Source: Rugamonas sp. A1-17 (GTDB taxonomy: Bacteria; Pseudomonadota; Gammaproteobacteria; Burkholderiales; Burkholderiaceae_D). From it: DNA of 53,916 bases. Location: positions 1 to 53,916 of the forward strand of contig JAJLPB010000024.1 in assembly GCA_025548565.1 (NCBI GenBank), in the 5' to 3' direction. The stretch's first letter is position 1. Every line of letters begins with the position of its first letter. Shown here in pieces: positions 25,254-33,419 of the stretch. The position numbers were made by a program, and so were the translations under genes. The notes below the pieces were generated by a model. That model worked only from the letters and a program-made list of their open reading frames with translations, was not told the DNA's origin and ran no database searches.

Positions 25254-26698
25254 GGCTGCCCCTGCTGTTGTGCCGCAGCCAATGCTGCCTGCGCCGCAAG
25301 CAGCGCCGCCTTCGCTTCGTACAGTCCGACGGCTGCCTTGATCGATGCAGTTTGCGACAGCACATCGGCGTTGGGGTCTTTGACCAGCGCCGCCTTGGCG
25401 GCCGCCAGTTCCGCCTGCGCCTTCAAGTCCGCCAGCTCGGCCCCCTGGGCCTTGGCTTCCGCATCGCTGCGCGCTTTGCGGTAGTCGCCGTACTGGCCGG
25501 TTGCGTCCTTGAAGGCAGCGGACAGTTGCTCGGCCGTTGCGGTGGTGCGCGCCGCGCCCATGGTCTTCAATTCTCCGCTATCGGCATAGCTGAGGTCACA
25601 GCTGGCGGAAGTGAATGCCGGGCTTCTGCATGGCATATAGTAGACATCGCCCAGCTGGAGGATGCTTGCCTGCTGCTGGGTGTAGACCTCCGCCCCAGCG
25701 GCGGCACAACTACCGTGGCAAACCTTGAGCAATCCTGGTTGAGGCAAGCGGAACGGCAGGCCCTGGGTCGGATCCACCACGTAATTTTGCGGCTGACGCT
25801 GCCAACCGGCCGGCGCCTCATAAGCAGGCTCCAGCATCACGCCGACCGTCAGATTCGTTCTCACATCCCCGCTTTCGGGCTCTCCCCACTTCGATGACTC
25901 TGCCAGCGAGACCGTGATGGTGCCGTTGCGATCGCTGGAATCCTTCGGCCAGCGCACATGCTTGACGATCGCCAGTTGCTGCAACAACTTGGCCACCGTC
26001 GCCGTCGCCTTCTTGAGCGCAGCTTGCTCGGCCAGCAGGCTGTCCAGCGTGGCGCCGTATTCTCCGCGCGTCTTGGCGTCCGCATTGCTGCCCATGGTCG
26101 CCAGCTTTTTGGTCAGGCGCTCCAGCTTGGCGACTTGCGTCGCGACCGCCTTGGTCGCCAGTTCCTGCGCGGGCTCCGCTTTTTCCATCGCCGCCAAAGC
26201 TTCGACGATCGCCTTGGGACAAGTCTTGGCGCCCTCCTTCCCGGTCGCATTGGCCCCGGCCGCGCCGATGCCTATGCTCGCAATCTTGATGATGCCACCA
26301 ATCACATTGCTGGCGACCGCAACCGCTTTGTCGTCGGCTTTCGCGTTGAGCGACGCGATGGCGCCGTTCGGCAAATAGGTCAGCTTGACCTCGCCGGCTT
26401 TGAACGGCCCCGACAAACTGCCCGGATCAATCAAAAACATATTGCTCATGTCCGGCGCCGTGAGCTGCGAGGTGATCTCCACACTGGAGGCGACCTTGAA
26501 TTGGTCGTCTTTGCAGCTGACCAGGCGGTGCGTCACTTCAATCTCGAAGGTCGTAAACATCAACGGGTAAGGAATGCCAGCGTAAGGCTTTTGCGGTTCG
26601 GCTGAATTGGCGTCAATGGTACCGGCGCGTTTAAGTTTCAGTTCGGTGGCGCAACCGGCCAGGCAGGCCAACAGTGCGATTGCTGTGATAAAGCGCAT
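25250..26698 (-). CDS. Lipoprotein of unknown function with helical repeats
   Basis: From the ATG at 26698 the protein begins M-R-F-I-T-A-I-A-L-L-A-C-L-A-G-C, a signal peptide with a lipobox (L-A-G-C), so it should be anchored in a membrane. The body is about 480 residues. A helical segment (E-L-A-T-K-A-V-A-T-Q-V-A-K-L-E-R-L) is followed by a beta-rich part, and the C-terminus is a long alanine-rich coiled coil (A-K-A-Q-G-A-E-L-A-D-L-K-A-Q). I do not recognise the family. It overlaps the C1 peptidase gene by 4 bases and may tether or receive the peptidase. Confidence 0.7.
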   Translation of the reverse strand: MRFITAIALLACLAGCATELKLKRAGTIDANSAEPQKPYAGIPYPLMFTTFEIEVTHRLVSCKDDQFKVASSVEITSQLTAPDMSNMFLIDPGSLSGPFKAGEVKLTYLPNGAIASLNAKADDKAVAVASNVIGGIIKIASIGIGAAGANATGKEGAKTCPKAIVEALAAMEKAEPAQELATKAVATQVAKLERLTKKLATMGSNADAKTRGEYGATLDSLLAEQAALKKATATVAKLLQQLAIVKHVRWPKDSSDRNGTITVSLAESSKWGEPESGDVRTNLTVGVMLEPAYEAPAGWQRQPQNYVVDPTQGLPFRLPQPGLLKVCHGSCAAAGAEVYTQQQASILQLGDVYYMPCRSPAFTSASCDLSYADSGELKTMGAARTTATAEQLSAAFKDATGQYGDYRKARSDAEAKAQGAELADLKAQAELAAAKAALVKDPNADVLSQTASIKAAVGLYEAKAALLAAQAALAAAQQQGQP

Positions 26699-26770
26699 AG
26701 CGTAGCTCCCAGAGGACAATACAGCGCACGTGGGCGGATCCGCGGGATGCGAATTCGGCGGCGCATTGAA

Positions 26771-27892
26771 TTAGCTGACGACCCGGACCTGCAAATCGAC
26801 AATAGCGCGCGACGCAAACCGGCAGGCCGGCACGGCGTCGGGTATGGCGACCGGCTTGCCATCCATATCGATCAACTTGCCCTCGGCGGTGAGGACAAAA
26901 ATTCGATAGGCCTTGGCGGTGGACACCAGATAGCCTCCCGAACGGGGGAATCTGGCGCGATCAGGAAAGAACAGGTCTCGCAAACGGAGACCGAACGAGA
27001 CTGGCGCCACCGTACCGGCCAAGGTGGAGAGTTGGTCCGTGCTTGGCGCCGTGTCATCGATGCAGATCTTCACGCCCCCGGCAGCCCCGTCGACCCGGAT
27101 CGACAGCCACGCCTGCGTGGCATCCAGGGGCTTGAGCTCAACGTCCGGCCGCAACTGCGACCGGAAGCCCAGGCTGATCAACAGGTGATTGATGCCGACG
27201 CTGCCCCCGGCCAGGACGGCAGCGGTCAAGCCGTGGGTCAAGGTATCGCCCTGATGCGTTTTCACCGACGCGTAGGCGTTGGTCAGATCCCGGATCAGAT
27301 CGATATCCATCTGCCGGCTCAAAGCATATGCGGCGGCAAACATGATCGGCGTCCGCCAGGCTTTGCCGACTACCAGTTCGAGAAACAACCGCCAGTTGAA
27401 CAGCAGCGCGAACGCCTGCTCCAGCAACAGGGCAAGGACCAGGGCCGTCATCAGGATCGTGAACGCCCTGCCCAGCACGTCCGGCGAAGGCGTCGGCAAC
27501 AAGCTATCGCTGATGCGGAAAGTCTTCTTTTCGCTACCGGCGCAGTTACCCTGGCTGTCCGGTGCGGTCTTGCCCGCCTCGAGCGTGATGTCGGCCACCC
27601 CGTACGGCGCCGCTGGCGCGGAATACACCGCCAGGAATTCGTTCTTGGCCGCCACGATGGCGACATCGGTCCGGCCAGCCGGCGCAACGATGCAAGGCGC
27701 CGCCAGCAGGACCGCCTTGCCTCCTTGCGGAACGGTCTGGACAGGGATGTCGTCGGCGCGCGCGGAACCGGCTGCGACCACGAACATCACGACCATCCCG
27801 ATACGGTGCGCGCCGCGGCGGCGCCCTGCCCTGCGCTGTCCCGGCGCGGGCAATGCCGACCGGGACCAATCAACCGCAGGGATATCATGCAT
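26771..27892 (-). CDS. Membrane protein of the protease operon
   Basis: This 373-residue protein has an N-terminal hydrophobic segment (I-G-M-V-V-M-F-V-V-A-A-G-S-A-R-A) that could be a signal peptide ending A-R-A. A beta-rich external part (about 50-140) is followed by two or three membrane helices between about 145 and 245 (T-I-L-M-T-A-L-V-L-A-L-L-L, then T-P-I-M-F-A-A-A-Y-A-L). The C-terminus is soluble. It overlaps the MBL gene by 8 bases. The family is not recognised. It could anchor the enzyme set in the inner membrane. Confidence 0.62.
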   Translation of the reverse strand: MHDIPAVDWSRSALPAPGQRRAGRRRGAHRIGMVVMFVVAAGSARADDIPVQTVPQGGKAVLLAAPCIVAPAGRTDVAIVAAKNEFLAVYSAPAAPYGVADITLEAGKTAPDSQGNCAGSEKKTFRISDSLLPTPSPDVLGRAFTILMTALVLALLLEQAFALLFNWRLFLELVVGKAWRTPIMFAAAYALSRQMDIDLIRDLTNAYASVKTHQGDTLTHGLTAAVLAGGSVGINHLLISLGFRSQLRPDVELKPLDATQAWLSIRVDGAAGGVKICIDDTAPSTDQLSTLAGTVAPVSFGLRLRDLFFPDRARFPRSGGYLVSTAKAYRIFVLTAEGKLIDMDGKPVAIPDAVPACRFASRAIVDLQVRVVS

Positions 27893-29387
27893 AGCTTATC
27901 TCCACGTACAGTTTGTCCGATGCCAGCGTGGTGGCCTGCCGGAATGCGGCTTTGGCCTCGGGTGTCAGATCCGCCAGCGCGGCATCCTCGGGCAAGCTGT
28001 TGTCGTCCGACTGCAGCAACCGTCCGCGGGTTTTCTCCCTGAGCCGGTCAACCAGCGGACCGAACGGCATGCCCATCCAGCGGTTCTTTTCCGCCTCGGC
28101 ACGGATCACCGGGATGTAAGCCACCAACTCGTCGCTCTGCATCTGCTCGAGGCCCAGTGCGCGCAGCGTCGCGTTGTGGCTGCCATGGTGGCCGACCTTG
28201 TAGAACACAGTGCGGCGCAGCAGATCGGTGGCGCTGACCTGACTGGACTGCCCGCCATCGCGCACGGTCCACTGCAGGTCTTGCCAGGACAGCCAGTTGC
28301 CCACCTGGGCATCGGCGGGGAACAGGAAGACCTCGCCGCTGTCGATCAGTTCGAACGCCAGCACCAGGCAGGTATTGTTGGTATGGGTATCGAGATTCAG
28401 CGCCAAGGTTTCGGCCACGCTGGTCCAGTCATCGTCAATCTTGCGCCACGCCTCCCCAGGCTGGTCCCAGGTTTGTTCCATCAATTCGGCAAGCAATGGT
28501 GAAGTCATGCGGTCCTCGGCGGTGGACGCGGGCGCGCGGTGCCATTGGACATCGAATGGGCAGTCGGCAAGCCCATCCCTCGCCGTATCATCCTTGCTCA
28601 TGCGGACGAAGGCCGCCCGCACATTGTCGGCAAGATCCGCTTCGGCAGCCATCTCGTAGACTTCGCGTCCCGACTTGGTGGGCGCGCTTTTCTTGATCAG
28701 CGCCTCGTTCTGAGGCGGCCCCAATACATAGATGCGCACGCCGGGCAGCGCATCGAGCGTGAGTGGCGATGTACCCGGTTCCAGATAACGGTTTTTGACG
28801 CCGTTGCGATTTGATAAATAGTCGAATGCCGCGCGGGTCTTTCCGATCGCCGGCGTAGCGCCGGACGCGGCGGTGCCGAAGAACTGCAATGTCGATTCGA
28901 GCGCCGCAGCGCGCGCCAGGGCAAGCGGGGAATTGCCTTCGGCACCCAGCGCCGCGGCGGCGGCCGCCAGCGCTTCCACTTTTTTAGCGCGCTCCGCACG
29001 CAGGCGCGCGCCGAGCGGATTTTGCGGATTTTCGGTCCAGGCATACCAGGCCTCGCCGACGTCGATCTGATCGAATTGGGCCTGCGCCTGTTGGGTGGAA
29101 AAGCCGGAAGCGTGATCCCAGTGTTCGTGCGTCATGACCACCGCGTCGATCCGGTTTCCGCAGGCCGCCGCAATATCGGCAACCACCGCCTGCATCTTGA
29201 CCTTGGCGTCGCTGGCGACACTGATCAGGCCGCAATCGATCAAGATGTTGAAGGTGCCATGGTCCGGACGTCCGAAGCGCAGCAAAAAACAATCGCCCAG
29301 GCCGTGTCGATACAATCTGATCCTGAGGCGGGCAGCCGCCGCCGCGGCGGGAACGCGCCCTTTGCGCGCCGGTTTAGTGTTGGGCAT
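27885..29387 (-). CDS. MBL-fold hydrolase (ComEC-like) of the protease operon
   Basis: This 500-residue protein has a basic, alanine-rich N-terminus (1-20), then G-D-C-F-L-L-R-F and the zinc motif T-H-E-H-W-D-H at 86-92. A helical insert (about 115-200) follows, then F-L-F-P-A-D-A and V-G-H-H-G-S-H, which complete the ComEC-type MBL site. No membrane segments are present. It overlaps the membrane-protein gene by 8 bases and starts 11 bases after the metallopeptidase. It is related in fold to the MBL protein at 14725, although longer; both occur beside proteases. Confidence 0.82.
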   Translation of the reverse strand: MPNTKPARKGRVPAAAAAARLRIRLYRHGLGDCFLLRFGRPDHGTFNILIDCGLISVASDAKVKMQAVVADIAAACGNRIDAVVMTHEHWDHASGFSTQQAQAQFDQIDVGEAWYAWTENPQNPLGARLRAERAKKVEALAAAAAALGAEGNSPLALARAAALESTLQFFGTAASGATPAIGKTRAAFDYLSNRNGVKNRYLEPGTSPLTLDALPGVRIYVLGPPQNEALIKKSAPTKSGREVYEMAAEADLADNVRAAFVRMSKDDTARDGLADCPFDVQWHRAPASTAEDRMTSPLLAELMEQTWDQPGEAWRKIDDDWTSVAETLALNLDTHTNNTCLVLAFELIDSGEVFLFPADAQVGNWLSWQDLQWTVRDGGQSSQVSATDLLRRTVFYKVGHHGSHNATLRALGLEQMQSDELVAYIPVIRAEAEKNRWMGMPFGPLVDRLREKTRGRLLQSDDNSLPEDAALADLTPEAKAAFRQATTLASDKLYVEISYA

Positions 29388-29398
29388 CGTGGCTCCTG

Positions 29399-31327
29399 TC
29401 AGTGTTCGTCGTGCAGCATGCAGAACGGCTCGCGTGGCGCTTCCACCTGAAGGCCGCCGAAATAGGTGCCGCGCAACGCCAGGGCCTGCGCGGTGCGGCT
29501 GCGCTTGTATTCGCGGACGGCGTTGAGCCGCTTGCTGTCGTCGATCGGCCGGGTAATGGCGTAGCGCAGTGCAGGCACATCGTCCGTCATGTCGAAGATC
29601 AAGGTGCTGCCGCCGCGGAAGTTGAAGGTATCGCCATCGGGCTTCAGCGGGTCGACTGGCACATCGATCAGTTGCTGGGTGACGGTGACGATCAACTGCT
29701 TCCAGATGCGTCCGTCGGGCGTCACGCGCAATGTGGGGAGCACGGCGTGCACTTCAAAAGTCGGCATCCCGTTGCGCTGATTGCGCAGGCCGAGCAGGTC
29801 GGCGTCCGGGTCGAGATTGAGACCGGTAATGCGGGCAAACGCCTCGCGCTCGTTACGTTCGCTGGCCCCGCTTAAACTGCGTTCCAGTAGTTCGTGCACC
29901 ATTGCCCGCGCAGAGCGCAGCGTTTCAAACACTTTCTCGCGCTGCCGCTGGAACAGCGCATCGGCCAGCAATGTTTTCAGATGACTGGCCACCTGGCCGA
30001 GCGCGTATCCGCCGGCCGGGTATTCCTTATCGGCGTAGCTCCATCGCAGCTGCTCTTCGGACAGCGCTTTCAGCCCTTCCGGAATAATGCCCCAGCGGCG
30101 GAACGATTCGATCAGGGCAATGCGGTAGCCATAGCGATCGTCCAGCATCATGTCGTAATCGGCCGTGATCAGGGCACGCAAGTAATCGCCGAAGGTGATG
30201 TCGAACGGTGGACAGTAATCGAGCGCGCGGATGCACATGTTCAGGAAATGCCGCGCGGTCTTGTTGGCTTCGGCTGCCAGAGCCTCGACCACGCCCGCCG
30301 GCAGCGCTCCCTCTGGCAAGACCCCGCTGCCGGCGCTGGCCAAGGCAAACACGCTGCGGGCACGGACCTTGTAGATGGCGAGGAACGCGGAAAACACCGC
30401 CGAAACCAGAATCGAGCCGCGCTCGTGCGGCTCGCTGGCGTCACGCTGACGTTGCGGGTCAGGCACCACCGGCCGCCATTTGCCGTCGGCATCGACGTTG
30501 CCGATGGCGCTGCGCAATGCGCCGTAGCGGCCGGTCGCTTCGCCGAACTCCTGCGCCAGTTCCCCCAGCAACGACGGCGTTTCCAGGTCGCCCCGCGTGC
30601 GCGCCAATTGGTGGCGCAGCACGTCCGCCAACGTAAAGTGCTGGAACAGCGCGACCAGGTCGGCGAACCCTTCATGGAACGCCAGGGTGTCGGGATGGTT
30701 GTCTTCCACATACCGTCGGTGCATGCCATCCAGCAGCGCATGGGTGGTTTCATGCGCCACGATGTCTTGCGACAGGCAGGAAAACACCGTGCCGGCAGCC
30801 CCCTGGAAATAGCCGAACAGCAAAGCCTTTTTCTCCGGGCTGTAGTAAGCGTTGGCGGCGCGTAGCGCGTGCGGATAGATGCGTAGCGTTCCCACGTATT
30901 GCTCGCGCCGGCCGGTCTCGGCTTTTTTGCCGAGGTCGCGGGGCGACCATTGCACGCGCCGTCCCAATGCCTGTTCGAAGCTGGCGATCGTCCTCATCGC
31001 CACCGCATACACCATCTGCTGATGGAATTGCGGATTGCCTTGCGACGGCGCGACGCCGTCCTGCGCCAGCACGTGATTGGCGTTCAGATCGATCGGCTGG
31101 TACCAGCAGCCGCTGGCGGGGTCATAATCGACGACCTCGACATATTCGCCGCAGGGGCCTGGCCGCAGCTCCGGTTCCCACTGCACCTGAATCACCGTGC
31201 GGTTGATGGTGGCGGTCTCCAGCCGCAGCGACAGACTGGGGTCGAGGGCGTACACGCGCAGACGGCGGTAAGGCGGACGCGCGATGTCGCGGTCATCCGT
31301 GCGGGGTATCCCTGAATCGAGTGCCAT
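29399..31327 (-). CDS. Zinc metallopeptidase (gluzincin, M4-like)
   Basis: This 642-residue protein is the first gene of the operon. H-E-T-T-H at 192-196 is the HExxH zinc site, and E219 in H-E-G-F-A-D-L fits the third ligand of gluzincins. The C-terminal part holds a second domain ending in a beta-rich segment (after about 530). There is no signal peptide (M-A-L-D-S-G-I-P-R-T), so it probably acts inside the cell or leaves by a non-Sec route. The inverted repeat at 31464-31479 lies 137 bases upstream and may control the whole operon. Confidence 0.8.
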   Translation of the reverse strand: MALDSGIPRTDDRDIARPPYRRLRVYALDPSLSLRLETATINRTVIQVQWEPELRPGPCGEYVEVVDYDPASGCWYQPIDLNANHVLAQDGVAPSQGNPQFHQQMVYAVAMRTIASFEQALGRRVQWSPRDLGKKAETGRREQYVGTLRIYPHALRAANAYYSPEKKALLFGYFQGAAGTVFSCLSQDIVAHETTHALLDGMHRRYVEDNHPDTLAFHEGFADLVALFQHFTLADVLRHQLARTRGDLETPSLLGELAQEFGEATGRYGALRSAIGNVDADGKWRPVVPDPQRQRDASEPHERGSILVSAVFSAFLAIYKVRARSVFALASAGSGVLPEGALPAGVVEALAAEANKTARHFLNMCIRALDYCPPFDITFGDYLRALITADYDMMLDDRYGYRIALIESFRRWGIIPEGLKALSEEQLRWSYADKEYPAGGYALGQVASHLKTLLADALFQRQREKVFETLRSARAMVHELLERSLSGASERNEREAFARITGLNLDPDADLLGLRNQRNGMPTFEVHAVLPTLRVTPDGRIWKQLIVTVTQQLIDVPVDPLKPDGDTFNFRGGSTLIFDMTDDVPALRYAITRPIDDSKRLNAVREYKRSRTAQALALRGTYFGGLQVEAPREPFCMLHDEH

Positions 31328-31463
31328 ATCTCTCCCTGAAGACAGATCGCGGTGACGGAATGTCGGGGCGCAATCGGCTTGACTGTCGGCAAATAAACCC
31401 GGTAGACGCGATGAAATCGCCTGGTGGCCTACCAGCGATCACTTGGGTCTCGGAAACTTTTGC

Positions 31464-31479
31464 GTAGGATTATTCCTAC
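31464..31479. promoter_or_regulatory. 16-bp inverted repeat, candidate operator of the protease operon
   Basis: GTAGGATTATTCCTAC has perfect 6-bp arms and differs by one base from the site at 7223-7238. The sequence resembles the RcsAB box (TAAGAATATTCCTA-type). It lies upstream of the metallopeptidase gene. Confidence 0.55.
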
Positions 31480-31536
31480 AGAGAGATTGTGCCTTTAACA
31501 ATGAAAAAACGCTATAAAATAAACAACTACATTTTT

Positions 31537-31627
31537 GCAAGCGTAGTAATTCCGCACATTCCCGGTTGAAATCCGGGCAGTACGCAAGCGTGGACCCGCA
31601 GCCATGGCTGCGGCCGCACTAAGCGGA
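31537..31627 (+). ncRNA. Candidate structured RNA or cruciform region
   Basis: Several nested inverted repeats lie within 91 bases. An outer pair is TCCGC (31551-31555) with GCGGA (31623-31627). Inside it are a hairpin CCCGG-TTGAAAT-CCGGG (31561-31577) and a perfect 18-bp palindrome CCGCAGCCATGGCTGCGG (31596-31613). GCAAGCGT is repeated at 31537 and 31584. A 32-codon frame starts at ATG 31637 with GGAG upstream, antisense to the RIP-like gene end. I match it to no known riboswitch. Confidence 0.3.
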
Positions 31628-31640
31628 GATATTGCGATGA

Positions 31641-32198
31641 TTAAGTCTGAATGCGACGGAAATAATCGTCGCTCTCGAGTGGGCGAAAGACGTTTGCGGC
31701 TATACCGTTTGCAGTTCGCGTATTATCGTAAGTATTAATAAAAGGCCAAATTTCGTTGTATACGATATTCGCATGGCGATGCACAGCTAATTGACACGCT
31801 CTATACACCGGATTTGATCTGGCCGCTTCGGACGTAAAAGCACAAATAATCTTTAACTTGGCATTCCAGGAATCGGCACCGGCGACATGGGTCTCGAAAG
31901 GCTGGCTGAAGTCTGCGCTTAGCGCTGTTTCGATTGCGTCGAGACCTACCGGTACTGTAGGGCTCGCCATGTGTGAGTAATGCTCCTGATATGGGGTGAG
32001 AATTTGCCATTGGGCAGCGGCCGAATTCTTCACGGCCGTGATATATTCATCATTTGTTCTGAATCGGAATGATTTCCTGACTCCTCCAGTAGTCATATAG
32101 TTATATTCAACTGTGCCGTTGGGTCGTCCGGCAAACTGTTGTCTTAGGTGGGTAATAAATGCTTTGTACCCATTCGGGGTGAGGAGTATGTCCGGCAT
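31641..32198 (-). CDS. Ribosome-inactivating-protein-like (rRNA N-glycosylase fold) protein
   Basis: This 185-residue protein has the motif order of the ricin A/Shiga A family. The N-terminal N-G-Y-K-A-F-I-T-H-L-R-Q-Q matches the typical Y-x-x-F-I-x-x-L-R start. K-I-I-C-A-F-T-S-E-A-A-R holds the catalytic Glu124 and Arg127 of the SEAAR motif, and Trp151 lies in N-E-I-W-P-F-I. Tyr70 stands 54 residues before the Glu, as the active-site tyrosine does in ricin. No signal peptide is visible, and at 185 residues it is shorter than ricin A (about 267). Known relatives remove an adenine from the sarcin-ricin loop; activity here is inferred. AGGAG precedes the ATG. The gene is AT-richer than its neighbours, suggesting transfer. 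Confidence 0.68.
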   Translation of the reverse strand: MPDILLTPNGYKAFITHLRQQFAGRPNGTVEYNYMTTGGVRKSFRFRTNDEYITAVKNSAAAQWQILTPYQEHYSHMASPTVPVGLDAIETALSADFSQPFETHVAGADSWNAKLKIICAFTSEAARSNPVYRACQLAVHRHANIVYNEIWPFINTYDNTRTANGIAANVFRPLESDDYFRRIQT

Positions 32199-32243
32199 TT
32201 CAGCTCCTGATAGTTAATTTGATCGGGATTCGGCATCTACACT

Positions 32244-33338
32244 TTACTTCGGCGCGATCGGTCGATCAAGCGACTGTAAGTCCCGGCATTCGGCATCGCG
32301 GATGTGCTGCGAGATGACGTCCGCTGCTTTGCCGATATCGACCAGGCCGCCAACGTGCCCCATCGGCGAAGCATAAACAAAGTACCTGGCGCCAGCGATC
32401 TTGGCGGCCGCTGGCACGATCGTCTGCTCGGGCGGAAACAGCTCGTCCTCGGCCACTCCCACCAGTAATACCTTGGCCGTCACGCGCGACAGGTCCGCGG
32501 ACACGTCAAAAGACGCCATCGCCTGATTGCGCCAGATCACGTCATTGGCATCCCAATTGTCCATGCTCAGACCGACCTCGCGCAGCTCCGCCATGATCTC
32601 CGCCTCCGATCCAAACTTCGCATCCAGATATGCGCCGGAAACGTACCAGGGATAGGTCGCCATCATGGCCCGTCGCATGGCGTCGCGCGGCTGCGTCGAG
32701 TAGTTGCCGTTCGCATAGCCGGGATCGCTCGCAATGGTGAAACTCATCATGCCAAATATGCCAAGCATCCGCCCCCGTGCCTGCGGCGCCGTCGTGATAG
32801 GCACCGCCCAGTCCATCATCTCGGGATAGGCGGTGATCCATTGCAGCGTTTGATATCCCCCCATGCTGGCACCGATCACCCCCGCCAACCGTTTAATCCC
32901 CAGCCGCTGCGTGACCAGCCGGTACTGCGCGTTGACCATGTCGGCAATCGTATACCGTGGAAACGCCGCGCCCAGGCCGGATACCGAGGGGCTGGACGAT
33001 CCCGGGCTTCCCAACGCGGTGGGAAAAATGATGAAATACCGCGCGGGGTCCAATGGCCGCCCCGGCCCGACCAACGCGCCGGCGGCGGCCAGCGTCTGGG
33101 CGTAATTCCCGCTCCAGCCATGCGGATTGAGCACCGCATTCACGATGGCGCCGCTGGCGTCCCTGCGCGGCTCACCCAGGGTGGCATATTCGACCACGAT
33201 CTGCGGCAGCGTCGCGCCAGACACCAGCCGAAAGTCATCCAGCGTAGCGTAGGCCGGCGTCAATGTGTAGGGGTGCCCTTGTGCCCAGCTGCAAGTAGCC
33301 ATAAAGAGCAAAACAAGTAATTTCCAGTTGAACCGCAT
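32244..33338 (-). CDS. Secreted alpha/beta hydrolase, homoserine acetyltransferase-like
   Basis: This 364-residue protein has a signal peptide (F-N-W-K-L-L-V-L-L-F-M-A-T-C-S-W-A) and an alpha/beta-hydrolase fold. Ser158 in I-G-A-S-M-G-G is the nucleophile, D-E-L-F-P-P near the C-terminus likely gives the acid, and His in P-M-G-H-V-G-G completes the triad. The pattern resembles the homoserine O-acetyltransferase-like group, but the signal peptide suggests a secreted esterase or peptidase. AAGGAG precedes the ATG. The RIP-like gene follows 45 bases downstream on the same strand, so the two may share a transcript. Confidence 0.75.
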   Translation of the reverse strand: MRFNWKLLVLLFMATCSWAQGHPYTLTPAYATLDDFRLVSGATLPQIVVEYATLGEPRRDASGAIVNAVLNPHGWSGNYAQTLAAAGALVGPGRPLDPARYFIIFPTALGSPGSSSPSVSGLGAAFPRYTIADMVNAQYRLVTQRLGIKRLAGVIGASMGGYQTLQWITAYPEMMDWAVPITTAPQARGRMLGIFGMMSFTIASDPGYANGNYSTQPRDAMRRAMMATYPWYVSGAYLDAKFGSEAEIMAELREVGLSMDNWDANDVIWRNQAMASFDVSADLSRVTAKVLLVGVAEDELFPPEQTIVPAAAKIAGARYFVYASPMGHVGGLVDIGKAADVISQHIRDAECRDLQSLDRPIAPK

Positions 33339-33419
33339 ACGACAACTCCTTCCATTAAAAGTAAGCCGCGTCAGCTGCTCTGCCAGCCGAGTACGGAGGA
33401 TTGGGCGCGCAACAGCGTC

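Noticed and set aside
31561..31577. T-arm-like hairpin with 5-bp stem and 7-base loop, hinting at a tRNA
   Set aside because: The loop has G where T-loops need C, and the arm stands near the 5' side with no proper acceptor and anticodon arrangement on either strand.
31544..31640. c-di-GMP (GEMM) riboswitch upstream of the small frame at 31637
   Set aside because: The conserved GEMM core sequences and tetraloop receptor arrangement are not present; only generic hairpins are.
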